Assembly: GCF_050624435.1 (NCBI RefSeq) | Contig: NC_134536.1 | Coordinates: forward strand, 127,310,758-127,374,757 | Source of the DNA: Tenrec ecaudatus | Lineage: Eukaryota > Chordata > Mammalia > Afrosoricida > Tenrecidae | Length of the DNA stretch: 64,000 nucleotides | Direction of reading: 5' to 3' | Part shown: positions 1-10,159 of the stretch, piece by piece | Layout of the letters: the number at the start of each line of letters is the position of its first letter | Numbering within the stretch: the stretch's first letter is position 1 | Translations under genes and position numbers: made by a program | The notes under the pieces: model-generated | Databases searched by the model: none | Told to the model about the DNA's origin: nothing | Seen by the model: only the letters and a program-made list of their open reading frames with translations

Positions 1-489
1 GACTATTAAGAGTGAAGGGGTGGAGTTCAGGCTGTCAATCAGGTCACAGCCAATGAGGCCTCTGTGTGGGCATGGCCTTCTCCTGAGGATTCTGGGAACT
101 CCTGTCTTCCTCCCTGGAGGTGGGCACATGCTCTCTCTCTACTTCGTCTTCCTGCTGACAAGACACATGGAGCTCCACTCCCTGGAGCTGGAGGAGCCAC
201 GTGGAGACCCACGCCAGCGCTGAGATGCTTCCACCACCAATAGATCCACAAGACTTTCCACCCACTGACCTGTGATCTTCCTGCATTCGGCACCTTTGCA
301 CGTGTTGCGTGAGTCTGAAGAGGAATTTATAAATTGATATCGGACATATGGGCTAATATCGGACTTCTGGACTTGCTCTGGACTGGGCTGGGATGTCTAT
401 CAATATTCGATTGCTCTTTTATACGAATCTCTTTCTTATACACATATCTGTCCATGAATTTGTTTCTCTAGTCTGCCCGGACTAACACA
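1..489 (+). mobile_element. Solo LTR, ERV class III-like (family A), 5' end cut by window
   Basis: This is the same family as the LTRs at 14660-15187, 20881-21382, 36693-37190 and 54919-55473. It runs from the characteristic AAGAGTGAAGGGGTGGAGTT block to the terminal GACTAACACA. The family begins TGTGGTAGTTACA and ends CACA (TG...CA, as LTRs do), but the first ~30 bases lie outside the window. It interrupts a MaLR-like LTR that resumes at about 490. No internal retroviral sequence is attached, so it looks like a solo LTR. Family assignment is by comparison between copies within this window. Confidence 0.75.
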
Positions 490-670
490 CGTTCTTGTCT
501 CACATTTCTGGAGGCTGTAAGTCCTGGAGGATGGGAAGGCTGTGCTCTCCCACATTGCTCTAGGGAAGTTGCTTTTCTGGGATCTTCCAACTTCAGGTAA
601 CCCCGGGTGTCCCCAGTGACCCTTGCAATTCCTTGGCTTGTTGGCGCATCGCTCCAATCGCTACCTCCAT
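490..670 (-). mobile_element. MaLR (MLT1-type) LTR fragment
   Basis: The segment carries the order typical of the minus strand of MLT1 LTRs: a TCTGGAGGCTG-AAGTCC block, then the CTTCCAACTTCAGG and CCCAGTGACCCTTGCA blocks. It is the flank into which the family A LTR inserted. Subfamily is not resolved. Confidence 0.55.
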
Positions 671-685
671 CTTCATGGTGCCACC

Positions 686-850
686 TGAAAAGCAGGCCAC
701 CAAGGACTGTATAGGCTGTGGCCACATCTGTGACACATATATGACACATCACTATGAGAGAGCAAACAAACAAACAAAGCTCTACATTGTTGGGAAGTGG
801 AGGTCCTTGAGCTATACGGAAGCTCTTTTCAATTTTCTTAATTGTTGAAA
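686..850 (+). repeat. Old interspersed repeat, copy 1
   Basis: This segment is homologous to 1374-1530. Both start with AAAGCAGGCC, run through a GACCACATCTGTGA-type block and end in a TTTTCAAATTTTCTTAAT-like tail. It resembles an old LINE or DNA-element tail but I cannot name the family. Confidence 0.45.
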
Positions 851-1373
851 GCTCAGGGATATTTCCGTTCCTTTCTCCTTCCTTCCGTGCGCCTCTGTCT
901 CTTTCCTCTTTTTGAAGGGCTCCTCTCAGATCAGATTAAGATCCGCTCCACTTCCACGTGACCTCATGTTAACCCAACCTCAAAGACTTTCCTTCCACAT
1001 TCACAAGTACCAGGGACGGACTCTGACGGGTCTCTGGGGGACACAATGCAGCCTGCAACACCACCTCAGCCCTCACCGCACTCACCGTGACTGGAGAGCA
1101 TGCCACGATTGGCCTGGTATGCCTTAAACGGTTTCGCTTGGTCACGAGGAAACAGTACTTGGCAGTGAGACCCAGCATCTCCCAAGAGACTGGAATCTAG
1201 GAGTGTTGTGTGTTAGAGTGCCACTTAATCCAGCCACCACGTTAAAAAGTGGCCTTGCTTTGGAGTGTGGCTGAGGTTTGAAAAGGACACCCACATTTGC
1301 CTGGGGTAGAAGAAATTTCCCGAACATGAATGCATTCACCCAAGAAGCACAGGGTAATGTTAAGAACATTTTT

Positions 1374-1530
1374 AAAGCAGGCCGCAAAATGCTACATAGA
1401 CTATGACCACATCTATGAAAAAAATGCACGCATGGATGGAAGGGAGCCAAAACATCAAAGTAGTAACTATGCTGAAGTACCGGTAAACTCTCTTCAAATT
1501 TTCCTAATATCATTGTTGAATATTTAGTAG
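1374..1530 (+). repeat. Old interspersed repeat, copy 2
   Basis: This is the second copy of the repeat at 686-850, in the same orientation and about 690 bp away. The two could be independent insertions or the ends of a local duplication. The sequence between them (850-1374) shows nothing I can identify. Confidence 0.45.
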
Positions 1531-1619
1531 TTTGTTGGTCTGATTTGGGCTTTTTGTTTTGTTTTTTCCTTTTCTCTTGGTTGCTTTTGTTTGTTTGTTT
1601 GTTTGTTTCTTTTTCCTTA

Positions 1620-2180
1620 CATTGTGGTAAATGTATGAAGGGAAGTCAAAAAGCATTGCTACAAATTCATGGACACGTTCATGGAGGCAGAATCCCAGAA
1701 TGTGCACATGGTTGCTCAGCATATCCTCCATCTAGGTCGATACACCACACCGGGAAGACAGTGTTTCCCATCCCTCTGCCTCCTTCTCCCAAGAAGTCCG
1801 TGTGCTGCCATTTACATCACGTCAAAACTATGGTATGGTGGCCTCGAGGGATGCAAATCATGTTCCTCTTCAGTGTTCTTAGCGTTTGGGGAACACAAAG
1901 AAGTCTGAAGGGGCAGGACTGGGGCTGTAGGGCGGGTGGGGTAAGGTTTCCCAATGGAATAGTCACAGGGCAGCCCTGGCCACCCTGGAAGAGTGAGCAG
2001 GAGCAACATCATGATGAGAAAAAGAAATTCTGGGCACAATTTCCAGGGCTCTTTCCTCAACAAAGCAGTTTTCCATTTTCTCGAAACTTCGTTAGAAACT
2101 CCCATGATCATTCTGTGTCCCTTGAGAAAACACATCTCTTTGAAATCCCCCAAAATACAGTCACCAGAACCCTCTGAGCC
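1620..2180 (-). pseudogene. Mariner-type DNA transposon remnant (transposase)
   Basis: Read on the minus strand, about 1960-1860 encodes a broken version of the mariner catalytic-domain signature: proline-rich P-P-Y-S-P, then A-P-S-D-F, then F-P-K. The D of SDF corresponds to the second catalytic aspartate of the family. The reading frame is interrupted and no full transposase survives. A related copy lies at 31030-31390 with the same motif order. Identification rests on this motif alone and the ends are approximate. Confidence 0.55.
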
Positions 2181-2339
2181 GGCCTCAATCCCTTGACTTT
2201 AACTGACCCAGGGGATTTCCCTCAAGCCATGGGTCTTGATGGGGTCTTTTCTGGAAGGCGTTCTAACAAGAACACATTGAAAAGTTTGAAGGCCCTCTAA
2301 AGAGGAAATATTTCAAGTGCCACAGACTGCCAACACAAC

Positions 2340-2640
2340 CAACGGATCCTTCTTGGAAGAAACACAGCCAGAATGCTCCTTAGAAGCTAGCCCGACGAGA
2401 CTTCATCACATATTCTTCAGACCTGTTACCAGGAGAGACCAGTCCCTAGAGAAGGACATCGTGCTTGGTAGAGAGGAAGGCTGATCTCAGTGACCTTGAC
2501 TAACATGGTGGCTGCAACAGTGAGCTCACACAGAGCAGCAGTGTGGATGGTGCAGGGTTGGGAGGTGTCTCATTCTGTTGTAAAGCAGGTCTCTCTCTGA
2601 GTCGGAACGGACCCCACAGCACCTAACAACCAAACTCAGG
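2340..2640 (+). mobile_element. RTE (BovB-type) LINE, 3' end
   Basis: This matches the other RTE 3' ends in the window: a GAATGCTCCTTAGAAG block, CAGGAGAGACCAGTCCCTAG, GAAGGACATCGTGCTTGGTA, then the tail GAGTCGGAACGGACCCCACA. On the plus strand it derives from the C-terminus of the RTE reverse-transcriptase polyprotein. The copy is 5' truncated and not open. Confidence 0.75.
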
Positions 2641-2765
2641 AGACTAAGACAAGTGTCTTGTCTGCAGCCATCCATGGTTCACAGAGACATGCTGAAATGC
2701 ATTTCGTTTGGAATAACCCAGTACCTGGAGGGCTGGAACCCCAGTAGTAACATGTCGGGACTTAC
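2641..2765. repeat. Unclassified repeat following an RTE end, copy 1
   Basis: The segment is alignable with 33505-33640. Both contain CTTGTCTGCAGCCATCCA followed by a diverged GGAATAA block, and both lie directly 3' of an RTE end. It could be a longer RTE 3' UTR variant or an independent element. Confidence 0.4.
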
Positions 2766-2863
2766 CCTGTGTCTTAGACAGGGTTCTCTACACTCGTCCC
2801 AGCTGAGGAGATTAATCCACTATAGGTAAAACAACCCACACCTGAGCAGAGTAACCAAACTGT

Positions 2864-3667
2864 TCAAGCTGAAATGCCAGGTGGGGCTGCATCTGTAGCA
2901 TTGCCTGGGGGTGATGCCTTACAAGATATTGCTGAGAAGCCAAAAACTGGCATTCTCAGCTGCCAGTGCAGTGGAATCCATGCTGTGTTTCCAGGTGGGA
3001 GAGTTCCTGCCTTCAGGACCAGGACCTCCAGGCCTGAGGAACACAGGGTTGCTGGGACAGGAAGCAAAAATGCTGCAAGGGGATCACTAGGAGTAAAAGT
3101 GAGTGGTGCCACTCCAGCTTCCACCCCTAGGTTCCTGGACCCATGAATTCTGGCTATTGGAGACACAGCACCATATATTGGCCGCTGGTTTAGAGCGTAT
3201 ACTGCTTCCTGGAGAACATTGCCCCAGCGCCGCAAGTTGTTGCTACCTAGTTGGCGCTGTAATTGTGTATTTAGGAGCCCATTCCATCGTTCCATCAAGC
3301 CAGCAGCTTCAGGATGATGAGGAACATGATACGACCAGTGGATTCCATGGGAATGGGCCCATTGCCGCACTGCATTTGCTGTGAAGTGAGTTCCTTGATC
3401 TGAAGCAATGCTATGTTGGATGTCATGCTGGTGGATGAGGCATTCTGTAAGTCCACGAATGGTAATTTTGGCAGAAGCATCACGTGCAGGGAAGGCAAAT
3501 CCATATCCACAATAGGTGTCTATTGCAATAAGAACAAAATGCTGCCACCTCCATGATAGAAGTGTTTCCATGTAATCAACCTGCCACCAAGTTGCTGGTT
3601 GATCTCCCCAAGGAATGGTCCCATGTCTTGGACTTAATGTTGGTTTCGGTGCTGGCAAGTGGGGCAC
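2864..3667 (-). pseudogene. pol: ERV-L-type pol fragment: integrase core
   Basis: This is a 267-codon open frame (GTG first codon, probably not a real start). It contains the retroviral integrase catalytic core: D31 in a W-Q-x-D motif, D90 in S-D-x-G-x-x-F, and E126. The spacing D90-(35)-E126 is exactly the D,D-35-E pattern, so all three catalytic residues are kept. Past residue ~205 the frame enters the region where ERV-L elements carry a dUTPase-like domain, but it ends early. The CxxC half of the N-terminal zinc finger is at 3666-3655 in another frame, so there is a frameshift near 3645. In that upstream frame there is also a stop at 3736-3738. The element is dead and no accessory gene is present. 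Confidence 0.8.
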
Positions 3668-3952
3668 TCAGTAGTGGCAGTGGCCAAGCCAGCCTTGGTG
3701 AGTGGAAGTCTATGTTTCTGTGCCCATGCAGAACCTCAATCCCTGCCACCATGTCCACTTTGTTTATGTGCCCACTGGGTGATAACAGGAGTGGCAGAGG
3801 AAAGAGGAGGACCAGTCTCCACAGCACGTGTCATCTTATCCACTTGATTGTTAAAGTCCTCCTCTTCAGAGGTAATCCTTTGGTGAGCAGTCACATGAGA
3901 CACAATTATCTTTACCTTCTTGGCCCATTCAGAGAGGTGTATCCATGTACCT

Positions 3953-3974
3953 CTACCCCACTCCTGGTACCAAT
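3953..3974 (-). other. Primer-binding site of the ERV-L-like provirus
   Basis: Immediately after the LTR end the minus strand reads TGGTACCAGGAGTGGGG. This sequence after an LTR is typical of ERV-L/MaLR-type elements primed by a tRNA-Leu. It marks 3975-4545 as the 5' LTR and supports class III assignment. Confidence 0.65.
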
Positions 3975-4545
3975 TGTGTTAGACAGGGTTCTCTAGAGAA
4001 ACAAAACCAGGACACTTATGATTTTATAGATAGGTAGAAACATAAGAAATAAACAGCTAATTAGTCTATAGAGCAGTAAAAATGGCTCAGTGCAACTCAT
4101 TTCCATGAGACAACTAATACTCTGGCAGTCCGTCAAGCACGAGGGCTGCAGGGTGCAAATCAAGGGAGCAGACAGCTGAGTCCTCTGTAGAGCAATTCAA
4201 GCTATCCGGCCACAGACAGCAAACGGCAAGGCAGATCACCAACAGTCACCCAGATGACAGGGTCCAACAGTGCCCAGCTCAAGCGATGTATACCAGCAGC
4301 GTGGCAAAGCAGGTCTTGAAGGAACCTTAAATTATAGCAACACAGTCCATGAGTTGGGTGTCCCACAGGTAGTGTAGCTCACAAGTTGAGGCAGAGAACC
4401 AGAAAACTAATCCAATCATCAAAGAACAAGAGCCAAGAAAGGCGAGGCTTGCAGAGCCATTTATCTTCCTATCTTTCAATTAAACTGCCCTTCAATCCCA
4501 CATGTGTTCATTGGCCAGGTTGGCACAATAAGCTTACCTATCACA
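3975..4545 (-). mobile_element. 5' LTR of the ERV-L-like provirus (family B)
   Basis: On the minus strand the LTR starts TGTGATAGG, contains the TTATTGTGCCAACCTGGCC block shared with the LTRs at 30507 and 46906, and ends CTCTAGAGAACCCTGTCTAA followed by CACA. It is about 571 bp and has TG...CA ends. The attached primer-binding site identifies its orientation. Confidence 0.75.
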
Positions 4546-5440
4546 CCCTGTTACCTACAATGTCATAGATAAATCATAGAGACATGACAGCAAATGAGAA
4601 AGAGCAGGATGAAGACTTTAAAAGTGTAATAATAGAGCTCAGAAAATAGAAGACTCCAAGCAAAACCTAAACCAGGCCAGCAGTCTTTTCACTATTGTAT
4701 TATACTGGATTGTGCAAATAATGAAACTGGGTGGGAGTTCTTTATTCATTCTTCTTTTGAGAGAGACTGGCATTTTCAATATTTGCTGTTACTAAAATGC
4801 TACCCTGTACAGGCCAGGACTTTTGGTGTGCATACGGGAGGGGTTTCTCCAGGGCATAGGTCCTTTGTTCTTAAGCTAGATTTGTTTGGGTTTTTTAATG
4901 GCAGGGAAAGGGAAAAGATGGGAAAGGAAAGAACGCAAATGCCAGGGTGCAGGAAGATCAAAGTCTTCCGGTTCTCCTGCAGCAAGGTCCAGGCCAAGTC
5001 GGTCCTTGTCTTTGCCAGGAACTGCCATGTACGACGAAGAACCATACGATGACTTCAAGGAGCCGGTTCTTCCAGAGCGGTTGGCGTGCCTAGGGAAGTG
5101 TTCCTCAGTGCCAGGATGTCGCCATTTCATTTCAAGAGACAACCTGGAGTCTCAGACGACGACAAGGCAAAATTCATGTTTTAATTTACTTCCACTTAAA
5201 AAAAAAGTAAAGAAATGCCCTACTGTGATCATGTTTCCTTTTTTTGCTAGAGGGAGGCATGGCTTGGAATCAAAGAGATAATGACAAGGTATTGAAACTC
5301 ACCGAAGACTGGTAATCACCAGCATGTGGCCCTGGAAGGAAATGAAGGAAGGGGGCGATCGGTGGCTGACTTTGGTGTCAGCTAACGCAGGAACGATGGT
5401 CATCGTGTTATTTGTCCAAGGAGGTTCTTAGCACTTTTGT
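4546..5440 (+). other. Unique segment with a weak exon-like open frame
   Basis: No repeat family is recognised here. An open frame from 4886 to 5281 (131 codons) includes a compact acidic stretch beginning ATGTACGACGAAGAACC at 5029. A pyrimidine-rich stretch ending AATGGCAG at about 4905 could act as a splice acceptor and AAAGTAAAG near 5207 as a weak donor. I recognise no protein family, the opposite strand is also open, and I would not call it a gene without homology. Confidence 0.15.
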
Positions 5441-6054
5441 CACATTAGCTTTGCCCATAAGCAAGATATGCTGACCTTGGTGGGACCTGCGTGTATTGTT
5501 GGTTTTCACCTGTTCGTGTAAAAGACGGAGCCAGGGAGTAACGCACCCCTTGGCAGGTCAACAAAGAAGTTGAGAGTTCTGAGCAGTGGAGGGGGGGAAT
5601 AAGGGAGGGGGCCGTTGAGGGCGTGGATAAGTTGGATGAAATGTTGAAAGAGGCCCAAGAAACCATGACTTGGGGGCTCAATGACAGACAAGAAGATTGG
5701 AGTGGACCTTAACACTGACCTTGGAAGAACTGGACACACAGCCAGCCTCATGACCAAGGGCAGCCAAAGAGCATCCAGAGAGGAGAGGCTGCCTGTCTTT
5801 GGGGATGTTAACATGACTGCCCATGAGTGAGTAGGGTCTGTGGCTTTAAACTGAGTGATCGAGAAGGAGGCTTACCAAGCTGACGCGCAGTCATGTTTGC
5901 TGCCCTTAAGGACCACTCCACGGAGCCCGTCTGCACAGTGGTCAAGTGCTTGACGGCTAAGCAAAAGATGGATGTTCCACTAAGGGCGTGCAACAGAGCA
6001 GCAAGGGGAGCAAAGCAATGAAGACCCCGGAGAGTACCAAAAATAGACTTTGGG
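5441..6054. other. Unique segment, possible AfroSINE fragment at its end
   Basis: There is no coding or repeat signal across most of the segment. At about 5935-6000 a CAGTGGTCAAGTGCTTGACG block resembles the tRNA-like head of an AfroSINE in plus orientation, but the rest of the SINE is not clear. The following L1 begins at about 6055. Confidence 0.3.
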
Positions 6055-7533
6055 GCCAGGGCGTGGCGCCCCAGCAGACTATAAACTATTTGTAGGCTTT
6101 CCTTTTGTTGGCTTTGTTGTTGTTGTGTTCCTCCCTTTTGTTGTTTTGTTTTGCTCTGCCTTGTTTTTTGTGCTTACTACTGTCTCCGCATGTCCATCTA
6201 GAGAAGATAGGCAGGATCAACAATCCAGAGGAGCAAACAATGGGACCGGCAGTTCTGGGAGAGAACAGGGAGGAAGGGGAGGCGGGAGAAAGGAAGGGGA
6301 TGTCCAAAAAACCCAGGGACAAGGGAACAACACATGATCTAAAATTGATGGCAAGGAGGGTGTAGGATGCCGGATGGGGCTAGATCAAGGGCAATGTAGC
6401 CTAAGGGAATTACTGAAACCCAAATGAAGGCTGAACGTGAAAATGGAACAAAAGGAAAGTAAAAGGAAATAGAGGCAAGAACAAGGAAGCAAAGGACACT
6501 TACAGAGGTCTAAATACAGGCATGTGCATATGTAGATATATTTATATATAATGATATGGAAATAGACCTGTGTACATATATTTATGTTAAATATTAAGGT
6601 AGCAGACAGACATTGGGCCTCTACTCAAGTACTCCCTCAATGCAAGCACACTTTGTTCTAATAACCTGGCATTCTGTGATGCTCACCTTCCTGACATGAT
6701 CGCTGAAGACAAAATGGGTGCATAGCAAATGTGGTGAAGAAAGCTGATGGTTCCTGGCTGTCAAAAGACATAGCATCTGAGGTATTAAAGGATTGAAGAT
6801 AAACAAGTGGCCATCTAGCTGAGAAGCAACAAAGTCCACATGGAAGAAGCACACCAGCCTGTGTGATCATGAGATATCGATGGGATCAGGAATCAGGCAT
6901 CAAAAACTCAGGGAAAAAAAGCATATCAATATGAATGAGGGGGAATACAGAGTGGAGACCCAAAGCCCATCTGTAGACAGTTGGACATCCCTCTACAGAA
7001 GGGTCACAAGAAAGAGACGATCCAGTCAGGGTGCAGTATAGCACTGATGAAACATACAACTTTGCTCTACTCCTTTAATGCCTCCTGCCCCCCACCCCAC
7101 TACGATGACCCCAATTCTACCTTACAAATGCAACTAGACCAGAGCATGTACATGGATACAAATAAGAGTTGGGAACACAGGGAATCCAGGACAGATAAAC
7201 CCCTCCAGACCAATAATGAGAGTATTAATACCAGGAAGGTAAGGGGAAGGTAAGGGGAGACAGGTGAACCAATTACCATGATCTACATATAACCCCCTCC
7301 CAGGAGAACAGAAAAGTGGATAAAGGGAGACAGCTGTCGGTGTAAGACATGAAAAATAATAATAATTTATAAGTTATCAAGGGTTTGTGAGGGAGGGGGG
7401 AAATCGCTGAAGCAGAGAGAAAATATTTTCAAAATGACGATGGCCACAAATGTGCAAATGTGCTTGACACACTGGATGGGTGGATTGTGATAAGAGCTGT
7501 ATGAGCCCCCAATAACATGATTTACAATTTTCT
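6055..7533 (+). mobile_element. L1-type LINE, near-complete tenrec-type 3' UTR
   Basis: This is the longest copy of the dominant young LINE tail of the window. In order it has a TTTGTTGTT-rich stretch (6100-6180), an A/G-rich tract (6215-6310), an A/T tract with ATATATTTATATAT, the GTAGCAGACAGACATTGG and TCTACTCAAGTACTCCCTCA blocks, a GCCCACATGGAAGAAGC-like block, and a CCCCCAATAACATGATTT end at about 7520. No ORF2 sequence is attached, so it is a 5'-truncated insertion made entirely of 3' UTR. The minus-strand frame matching this block recurs at 46405, 56741 and 60955. Confidence 0.8.
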
Positions 7534-7900
7534 TAAAAGCTGGTTTCAAACCCACCAGCAGTTGTGCCATCTGCCTCTGGAACAATTGCAGACTTGGAAA
7601 CTCAAGGGGCAGTTGTCCTCCATCCTGTCGGGCAGAAGTAGCTCCATGGCTACGGCTGGATTTGGACTTGGCATGGGATGGGGTGAGGTTGGGATCTCTA
7701 GAGAAGCCAAACCAGTGACGCTTGTAGGTGCTTGTCTACAGAAAGGCATTCACATCAAGAAATGGCTTACACGGCTGTAAAGATAGGTAAGTCCGGTCCG
7801 ATTTGAGTCAGGTTCCTTCTGAATCAGGGAGTCTGATGAACAAGAAGCAGTATTTGGTAGGTGACGTTGTTGGTCCTAAAGCAGCGTGGAGTCCGTCTGA
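7534..7900. other. Unique segment, nothing recognised
   Basis: Short unique stretch between an L1 end and an AfroSINE fragment. A GATCTCTAGAGAAGCCAAACCAG block near 7690 resembles the end of a family B/C LTR, but no LTR body follows. Confidence 0.3.
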
Positions 7901-7904
7901 GCTC

Positions 7905-8035
7905 TCAGTGTCCCGTGGGGCTTTCTAGGTCCCCTTTACTGGGACAGGCCACCAGGTGGGTTTGAACAGCCAACCTTAAACCCCCTGCTTTTGGTCAGCA
8001 TCCAAGTGGGTCACATTGTGTCCCCAGGGTCCCTT
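7905..8035 (-). repeat. AfroSINE, diverged
   Basis: The minus-strand order of an AfroSINE is present: a CGTGGGGCTTTCTAGGTCCCC body, the ACCAGGTGGGTTTGAACAGC box-B region, then a tRNA-like head ending CCCAGGGTCC. It is diverged and lacks the RTE-like tail. A second box-B-like scrap lies at 8362-8412. Confidence 0.55.
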
Positions 8036-9095
8036 AGTCGGTTTGGAGCAGGGCTTACATCTGCAGCTGGCCCAGGGACCGCACTTCGAGTGGCAAAAAT
8101 CTAGGAAGATTCGCAGTGAGATTTCGGAGCCACGGTGTGCTTCTCTCACATCCTGGTGAGTAAGCCATCACCAATGACATCATGAGCGTGCTTATTTCCC
8201 ACGACACTTTGCTTGTCCGGGTTGCTTCTTTAACAAAGAAGGAGGGGGGTTGAGAGAGCATGGCGTGGCACGGATGATGAGGTGCGGGCTTAACTTGTGC
8301 TGGCTCTAGACAGCAGTGCGTGGGCAGTGGGCAACGGCAGCCGATCACTCGCCTCCTCGTTCTCTCCTGGGTGGGTCTGAACAGCCAATCCTGAGCAGCC
8401 AAGCGACCGTTCTATCTCAGCACGCAGCCCCAGCCATCAGAAGCAACCTGCTCGGAGCACAAGTCAGCACGCGGGGAAATTTGTAACCGCCCAGGAGCCG
8501 GACCTGGAGACACCCTCGTGGAAGGAAGGGAGGGAGGAAGTGACCCTGTCTTCCGTGGGAGCCAGCAGCTCTGCGGAGCCCCGTCGGGCTTGAAATGCAG
8601 CCTGAGAGGCGTTGAGCGAAGAGGACACTGGGTCCAATAAAGCAGGGCCGGGTGCTTTACTGGACCAGGGCACCGATAAAGCAGCGGAATGGAGCACAAA
8701 GCGGGGTGGGGAATGAAAACAGCCCTCTCCTTATGAGAGCAAACAAAGGCACAGAGAAGCAGTGGCAAAGGGAAACCAGATGTAAGGTTCGCCTTAAACC
8801 GGGCCACGGTGGTGGGAGGCTCCGGCAGCGTGAGATGCTTCGGCAGATGAAAGAGCCAGAAGAGGGCCGTGAACACGGTAACCGGAGGGCGTATCTCACG
8901 GGACAGGAGGTAGACGTTGTGGGCCTGGAGTTTTAGCAAATGCGAGCTGGCACCAACCAAGCCTCAACAGATGTTTGGGGTACAACTATCAGAAAGGGGT
9001 TTGGGTTTGTTATTTGGCAAGGGGGCTTCTCTTGTCCCCCTTAGCTGAAGTTGGCTGCATGTTCATCTGTGAAACAACCCTGCTTTCACCAAAAC
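8036..9095. other. Unique segment
   Basis: This kilobase contains no recognised interspersed repeat except a 50-bp AfroSINE scrap near 8362-8412. Open frames on both strands are mutually exclusive shadows without family motifs. CpG content is mildly raised around 8450-8650. A TTTAACAAAGAAGGAGG stretch at 8230 contains an AACAAAG SOX/TCF-type core. Confidence 0.3.
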
Positions 9096-9284
9096 CCTTG
9101 AGCTTTTTAATTAATTTATTTTATTATTACTAGTAAACATTTTATTGGGGGGGCGCTTACAAATCTTATAACAATCCATCATTCGATAGTATTAAGCACA
9201 TTTGTACATATGTGGCCATCAACATTTCCAAAACAATTTCTTTCTACTTGAGCCCTTGGTATCAGCTATCCTTGAGCTTTTTAA
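9096..9284 (-). mobile_element. L1-type LINE 3' end with perfect 15-bp target-site duplications
   Basis: The insertion spans 9111-9269. It carries, inverted, the end of the tenrec-type L1 3' UTR (ACATTTTATTGGGGG, then TTTCTACTTGAGCCCTTGGT). It is flanked by a perfect duplication of CCTTGAGCTTTTTAA at 9096-9110 and 9270-9284. The duplication and the severe 5' truncation are standard marks of target-primed reverse transcription. Confidence 0.85.
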
Positions 9285-9860
9285 AGTAAGACACTCTTTA
9301 AAAGCTTCCTCACATTTCGGACCTTTTAGAAAATCCACATTTCTTTTCAAGAGGATAGTGACTCAGCATCTTGAGAGGTTTGGGGTTTTTTTGGGTTGTT
9401 TTTTTTTTTCATTTCCACCAGAATGCCTCGTGTTGCTACCTGAAGTACAAAAACAAGAGTGGAATATTTTTAAAGCCCTAAACTGTCACCTTGTGGGGAG
9501 AAGGGGGGAGTGGAGATGCTGGTCCTCACTCAGAGGTTCGTCTCAGATTGTCCTCTCGGATTGCCTGTTTGCACCCCAACCCCCACCAGGCCTCTCAAAG
9601 CTCGCCTGTCCTCTGAGTGGCCTTCTCCATCCCGTATGAAGCATGAAATGGGACTTTCTGGATGGCCTGGCTCAGCCTAACCTACCAGCCCTCCTGCCTT
9701 CTCTTCCTGGACTTTGCTCCTCCCGTCCACACATTGCCCTTCCTCTTGGGCTGATCCCAGACCAGTTTTTATCATATTGCTTGTTCAGCACTTAGAAAAA
9801 AACAGATTCCATTGCCACGCTCCTCATCCACCGGACCTATAAAACTGAACCTGTTCTTAA
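9285..9860. other. Unique segment
   Basis: No clear element is present. The stretch 9650-9760 is C/T-rich (CTTCTCTTCCTGGACTTTGC) and weakly resembles the end of an L2 LINE, but the match is too poor to call. Confidence 0.3.
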
Positions 9861-9864
9861 TATT

Positions 9865-10095
9865 TGTTTCATTGACTCTTTATGTTGCCATGGAGTCAAC
9901 CCCGGCTCAAGACGATCCCAGGAACAATTGTGTTCCATAGGGGTTTCACTGGCTCATATCCAAAGACCTCCAGGCCTTCCTTCTTAGTCTGTCTTAGTCA
10001 AGAAGCTTTGCTCCAATCTGCTCACCACCTTGGCAGCATGCAAGCTTCCATCAACAGACAGGTGATAGCTGAACTTGAAGTGCAATGCTAAGAAC
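9865..10095 (-). repeat. AfroSINE-related element, long variant
   Basis: A SINE body (GTTGCCATGGAGTCAACCC, then TCCATAGGGGTTTCACTGGC) is followed by CCAGGCCTTCCTTCTTAGTC and a GTCTTAGTCAAGAAGCTTTG block that replaces the usual tRNA-like end. From memory, this longer arrangement is also seen in other afrotherian genomes. Confidence 0.5.
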
Positions 10096-10159
10096 TGAAC
10101 TCAGCTCCCACATGGAAAATGGTCCACCATCATGTACTGATTCGCTTTATGGTTCGAGA

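Larger units (their letters stand above)
2770..4545 (-). mobile_element. ERV-L-like provirus, heavily deleted
   Basis: The element reads on the minus strand. A 5' LTR (4545-3975) is followed within two bases by a primer-binding site, then by the RNase H end and integrase of pol. At 2770-2792 only the last ~23 bases of a 3' LTR remain, with the same TGTCTTAGACAGGGTTCTC end as the 5' LTR. gag, protease and most of reverse transcriptase are missing between the leader and about 3950. The 3' part of the internal region and most of the 3' LTR are also deleted. It is a fossil without coding capacity for a virus. Confidence 0.75.

Noticed and set aside
1545-2177. 210-codon plus-strand open frame
   Set aside because: It runs antisense through the mariner remnant and begins in a T-rich tract; it is a shadow.
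5935-6000. Possible tRNA gene
   Set aside because: Only a short box-A-like head of an AfroSINE; no cloverleaf can be drawn.
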